Source: Minisyncoccota bacterium (GTDB lineage Bacteria > Patescibacteriota > Minisyncoccia > UBA6257 > 1-14-0-10-40-38). Taken from it: DNA of 7,738 nucleotides. Both the position numbers and the translations under genes were made by a program. The DNA lies in NCBI GenBank assembly GCA_020052135.1, contig JAGVPS010000043.1, positions 1-7,738 on the forward strand, given 5' to 3'. Positions 5,751-7,738 of the stretch are shown in pieces; the first letter of the stretch is position 1, and the number at the start of each line of letters is the position of its first letter. The notes under the pieces were generated by a model. That model did no database searches and was not told where the DNA came from. It saw only the letters and a list, made by a program, of their open reading frames with translations.

Positions 5751-5933
5751 TTATATTAGTTTATCCGCATCATCGACTCCAAACATCTTCCACAATCCGA
5801 TGAGCCCAACACATGCTCCGCTTATAATACTGCTCCACAGTGCGGGCGTAAATTTGTAGAAACCTATGATCCAGGGTGAAGTAATAAGCCAGATTCCGAC
5901 AACAATCTCAGCTCTTGGTAACCATTTTATCAT
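5751..5933 (-). CDS. Small SPW-motif membrane protein
   Basis: This 60-residue protein contains two hydrophobic helices (about 9-25 and 31-50). The first ends in the motif ITSPWIIGF (17-25), followed by ALWSSIISGACVGLIGLW (31-48). This matches one unit of the SPW repeat family, in which a Ser-Pro-Trp motif follows a membrane helix; bacterial members often have one or two such units and no known biochemical role. Here there is a single unit. It sits 12 nt after the DsbA-like gene and 5 nt before the redoxin gene, so it is embedded in the redox operon. A role in membrane-linked redox transfer or protein folding is guesswork from position only. It has no cysteine near the membrane helices except Cys41. 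Confidence 0.85.
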   Translation of the reverse strand: MIKWLPRAEIVVGIWLITSPWIIGFYKFTPALWSSIISGACVGLIGLWKMFGVDDADKLI

Positions 5934-5945
5934 ACCACTGCAATT

Positions 5946-6647
5946 TTATTTTTCGAGCGCTGCATCAATTGCCGCTTTAAATATTTCGTACGGCTGAGCG
6001 CCTTCAATAAATTTGGCCACCTTCCCGTCCCTGCCCAAGACAAAAGTTGCCGGCGTGCCCGTGATGCCTGACGCAATTCCATCTTGATAATCCTTCTCCA
6101 CTTCTGCGGTATATTTTTTTGCCTCTATGCATGCACGAAATGCCGACTCATTAAGCCCCACCTTTTCGGCAAGGGCAACAAAGTCAAGCTCAGGAATTTT
6201 TGATTGGCGCGCGTAGAGTTCATCGTGGTACGCCCAATACTTCCCTTCATCACGCGCGCACTCAGCCGCTTCTGCGGCAACCCGCGCATAGGGGTGAATA
6301 CTGTCGAGCGGAAAATCTCGATACACCATCTTTACTTTTCCGGTTGCAATATATGCGTCTCTTATTCTTTTTTCTGTTTCATCAAACATTTTTTTGCAAT
6401 ATGGACACTGGTAATCACCAAATTCAATGAGCGTAATCGGGGCATTAGGATCCCCTAATATGACATCATCATCAGCCGTAGGGTTATGAGTAGTAGGTTG
6501 TCTGGGGATGGTTGTATCGGTCCTCGCGAGCGATCCAGAACCTGTTCGCGCGCCCGAGCCATATATGAACGATCCACCGATCACCAGGGCGGCGATGACA
6601 ATGCTGATAGCAAGTACGTGGTCTTTTTTTCCGGTTTCGTTTTCCAT
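5946..6647 (-). CDS. DsbA-like thiol:disulfide oxidoreductase, membrane-anchored
   Basis: This is a 233-residue protein. Residues 11-30 are a single membrane helix after a charged lead (MENETGKKDH), so the catalytic domain is exported. A flexible Thr/Pro/Ser-rich stretch covers about 31-60. The thioredoxin-like DsbA domain (Thioredoxin_4 type) follows, with FGDYQCPYC placing the active cysteines at 81 and 84. YRDFPL at 109-114 and HPYARVAAEAAEC are family landmarks, and the cis-proline loop GTPATFV has Pro199. Two extra cysteines, 120 and 173, match the structural disulfide of BdbD-like members. It probably introduces or exchanges disulfides in exported proteins. It is the first gene of the minus-strand block, 12 nt ahead of the SPW gene, and has an extended -10 promoter candidate upstream. 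No DsbB/VKOR partner is in the window. Confidence 0.93.
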   Translation of the reverse strand: MENETGKKDHVLAISIVIAALVIGGSFIYGSGARTGSGSLARTDTTIPRQPTTHNPTADDDVILGDPNAPITLIEFGDYQCPYCKKMFDETEKRIRDAYIATGKVKMVYRDFPLDSIHPYARVAAEAAECARDEGKYWAYHDELYARQSKIPELDFVALAEKVGLNESAFRACIEAKKYTAEVEKDYQDGIASGITGTPATFVLGRDGKVAKFIEGAQPYEIFKAAIDAALEK

Positions 6648-6684
6648 AGTTTTTAGATATTACAAAACGTTGGTAATTAGCGCA

Positions 6685-6693
6685 ACTATACCA
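6685..6693 (-). promoter_or_regulatory. Candidate extended -10 promoter for the redox operon
   Basis: The minus strand reads TGGTATAGT, an extended -10 (TG-N-TATAGT). No good -35 is seen 16-18 nt upstream, which extended -10 promoters can tolerate. Transcription would start near 6678, giving a leader of about 30 nt before the DsbA-like ATG at 6647. The leader begins with CTAATTACCA, a 10-mer also found in the gap leader. Confidence 0.5.
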
Positions 6694-6735
6694 TATCCTA
6701 GAGTATATACCTGAAAATTACCACTATTCTCACGC

Positions 6736-6740
6736 AGGGG
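6736..6740 (+). promoter_or_regulatory. Ribosome binding site of the sugar transferase gene
   Basis: AGGGG lies 5 nt before the ATG at 6746. It is the only clear Shine-Dalgarno-like sequence upstream of any start in this window and supports the chosen start. Confidence 0.5.
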
Positions 6741-6745
6741 CATAT

Positions 6746-7738
6746 ATGCCGATTAGTAAAACCTTAAAATTGAAAGAGGTGGGCCTCCTCGTCGGAGATA
6801 TTTTTATCCTGTATGGCTCGCTCATACTCATGCTTGCCATTCGGTATGGGAGTATTAGAGACAGCGTGCCTCAAAGCCACTTCATGCCGTTTAGCATACT
6901 TTTTGCCGTCTGGGCGCTTATTTTTTATATCGCCGGCCTTTACGACCTTCGGAGTCTTAACCGCACACAGGCAGTCGAAGAGAAATTTTGGCCGGCAATC
7001 GTTGTGGGGCTTGCTTTTGCCATTACTTTTTTTTATTTCTTTTATTTTGCTCTGGGCTTCGGTATTGCGCCAAAAACAAATCTCTTTATTTTTGCCGCTA
7101 TTGCCTCATCGGCCTTATACGCATGGCGAAGCATGTGGACAACATTTATAGAAATGCGCGGAGGGAGCAGACGAACGCTCCTCATCGGATCTGATACTGC
7201 GACGAGCGAACTTGCGCTCCATTTAGAAGAAAATCCCCAGCTTGGATATACCGTCACCGCATGGATACAAGGCGGATATACTGATCCCTCTTTTAGAAAA
7301 GTTTCTGACATTATCAAAGAACGTCGCATTACAGTGATTGTCATTCCCGAAACGACACACGAGAGCCGCGAAACCCAGATGCTCTATCAATATGTGGGTT
7401 CTGGCATCGAGGTGGTAACTCTGATGCATATGTACGAGGCAATTTTCAGAAAAATTCCGCTTCGTGAATTGGAGGAATCGCATTTTTTATCCACGCTCAC
7501 CGACACGCATACGTTCTACGACCGCATTAAGCGGATACTTGAATGGATGCTCGCGTTTGCGCTTGCGCTCATGCTCTTTCCGCTCTTCTTTTTGATTGCG
7601 TTTCTCATAAAAATTTCTTCTTCTGGGTCTGCATTTTTTACACAAACGAGGGTTGGGAAGAGCGGGAAGCACTTTGTCCTCTGGAAATTTCGCACCATGA
7701 TCACCAATGCTGAAAAACATGGCCCAGCTTGGTCAAAG
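6746..7738 (+). CDS. Polyprenyl-phosphate sugar-1-phosphate transferase, C-terminal part missing (cut by window edge)
   Basis: The frame is open for 331 codons from ATG 6746 to the window end with no stop. Residues about 12-33, 46-66, 82-104 and 110-126 are hydrophobic helices forming an N-terminal membrane bundle. A Rossmann-like CoA-binding_3-type domain follows at about 140-240, with RRTLLIGSDTATSELA and VIVIPET. A reentrant or transmembrane segment at about 266-287 leads into the bacterial sugar transferase signature (FFTQTRVGKSG and WKFRTM, about 297-319). This architecture is that of WbaP/CpsE-type polyisoprenyl-phosphate hexose-1-phosphate transferases, which start exopolysaccharide, capsule or glycoprotein glycan synthesis by loading a sugar phosphate on undecaprenyl phosphate at the inner membrane face. 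The catalytic Asp-Glu region should lie just beyond the edge. It is divergent from the redox operon across 98 nt. The sugar cannot be inferred. Confidence 0.92.
   Translation, partial: MPISKTLKLKEVGLLVGDIFILYGSLILMLAIRYGSIRDSVPQSHFMPFSILFAVWALIFYIAGLYDLRSLNRTQAVEEKFWPAIVVGLAFAITFFYFFYFALGFGIAPKTNLFIFAAIASSALYAWRSMWTTFIEMRGGSRRTLLIGSDTATSELALHLEENPQLGYTVTAWIQGGYTDPSFRKVSDIIKERRITVIVIPETTHESRETQMLYQYVGSGIEVVTLMHMYEAIFRKIPLRELEESHFLSTLTDTHTFYDRIKRILEWMLAFALALMLFPLFFLIAFLIKISSSGSAFFTQTRVGKSGKHFVLWKFRTMITNAEKHGPAWSK

Noticed and set aside
6648..6745. Plus-strand promoter for the sugar transferase gene
   Set aside because: Several AT-rich hexamers (TATATA, TATTCT) are present, but none has a matching -35 or extended -10, so no specific site can be supported.

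Overview
The window looks like a bacterial chromosome segment with compact gene spacing and mid-range GC, most likely from a Patescibacteria/CPR genome of the Parcubacteria type. This rests on the gene set (a lamin-tail-domain surface protein with a proline-rich hinge, a membrane-anchored DUF192 protein, an SPW-motif protein, small redoxins), near-absence of Shine-Dalgarno sequences, short leaders, and palindromic CCTGCC...GGCAGG and TACTAAT-type intergenic repeats of a kind I associate with these genomes. TGA is used as a stop, so there is no sign of the recoded TGA of Gracilibacteria/Absconditabacteria. The lineage is an inference; no rRNA or ribosomal-protein gene is present to confirm it.

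Layout. 1-1853 (minus strand): a DUF192 protein, then glyceraldehyde-3-phosphate dehydrogenase, then the start of a membrane protein that runs off the left edge only 5 nt after the GAPDH stop. 1895-2894 (plus strand): a P-loop nucleotide kinase-like protein and a small membrane-anchored helical protein. 2891-6647 (minus strand): a five-gene block transcribed right to left: DsbA-like oxidoreductase, SPW-motif membrane protein, glutaredoxin-like protein, thioredoxin reductase of the AhpF-like type, and a two-domain lamin-tail surface protein. The last gene of this block overlaps the stop of the plus-strand gene by 4 nt. 6746-7738 (plus strand): a membrane sugar-1-phosphate transferase (initiator of polysaccharide or glycan synthesis), cut by the right edge.

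How the genes could work together. The central block resembles a disulfide-handling unit: an exported membrane-anchored DsbA-like protein outside, a cytoplasmic redoxin plus its flavoprotein reductase inside, and an exported four-cysteine surface protein as a possible client. The reductase resembles the flavoprotein half of AhpF, with the redoxin encoded separately next to it, which invites a split-AhpF reading. The strongest unexplained structure is at 5407-5502, between the redoxin and reductase genes: a gap-free 47+47 bp imperfect inverted repeat made of five short units per arm, whose arms differ at the same base in every unit. I see no CRISPR array, transposase, tRNA or rRNA, and no gene-free stretch longer than about 110 bases.
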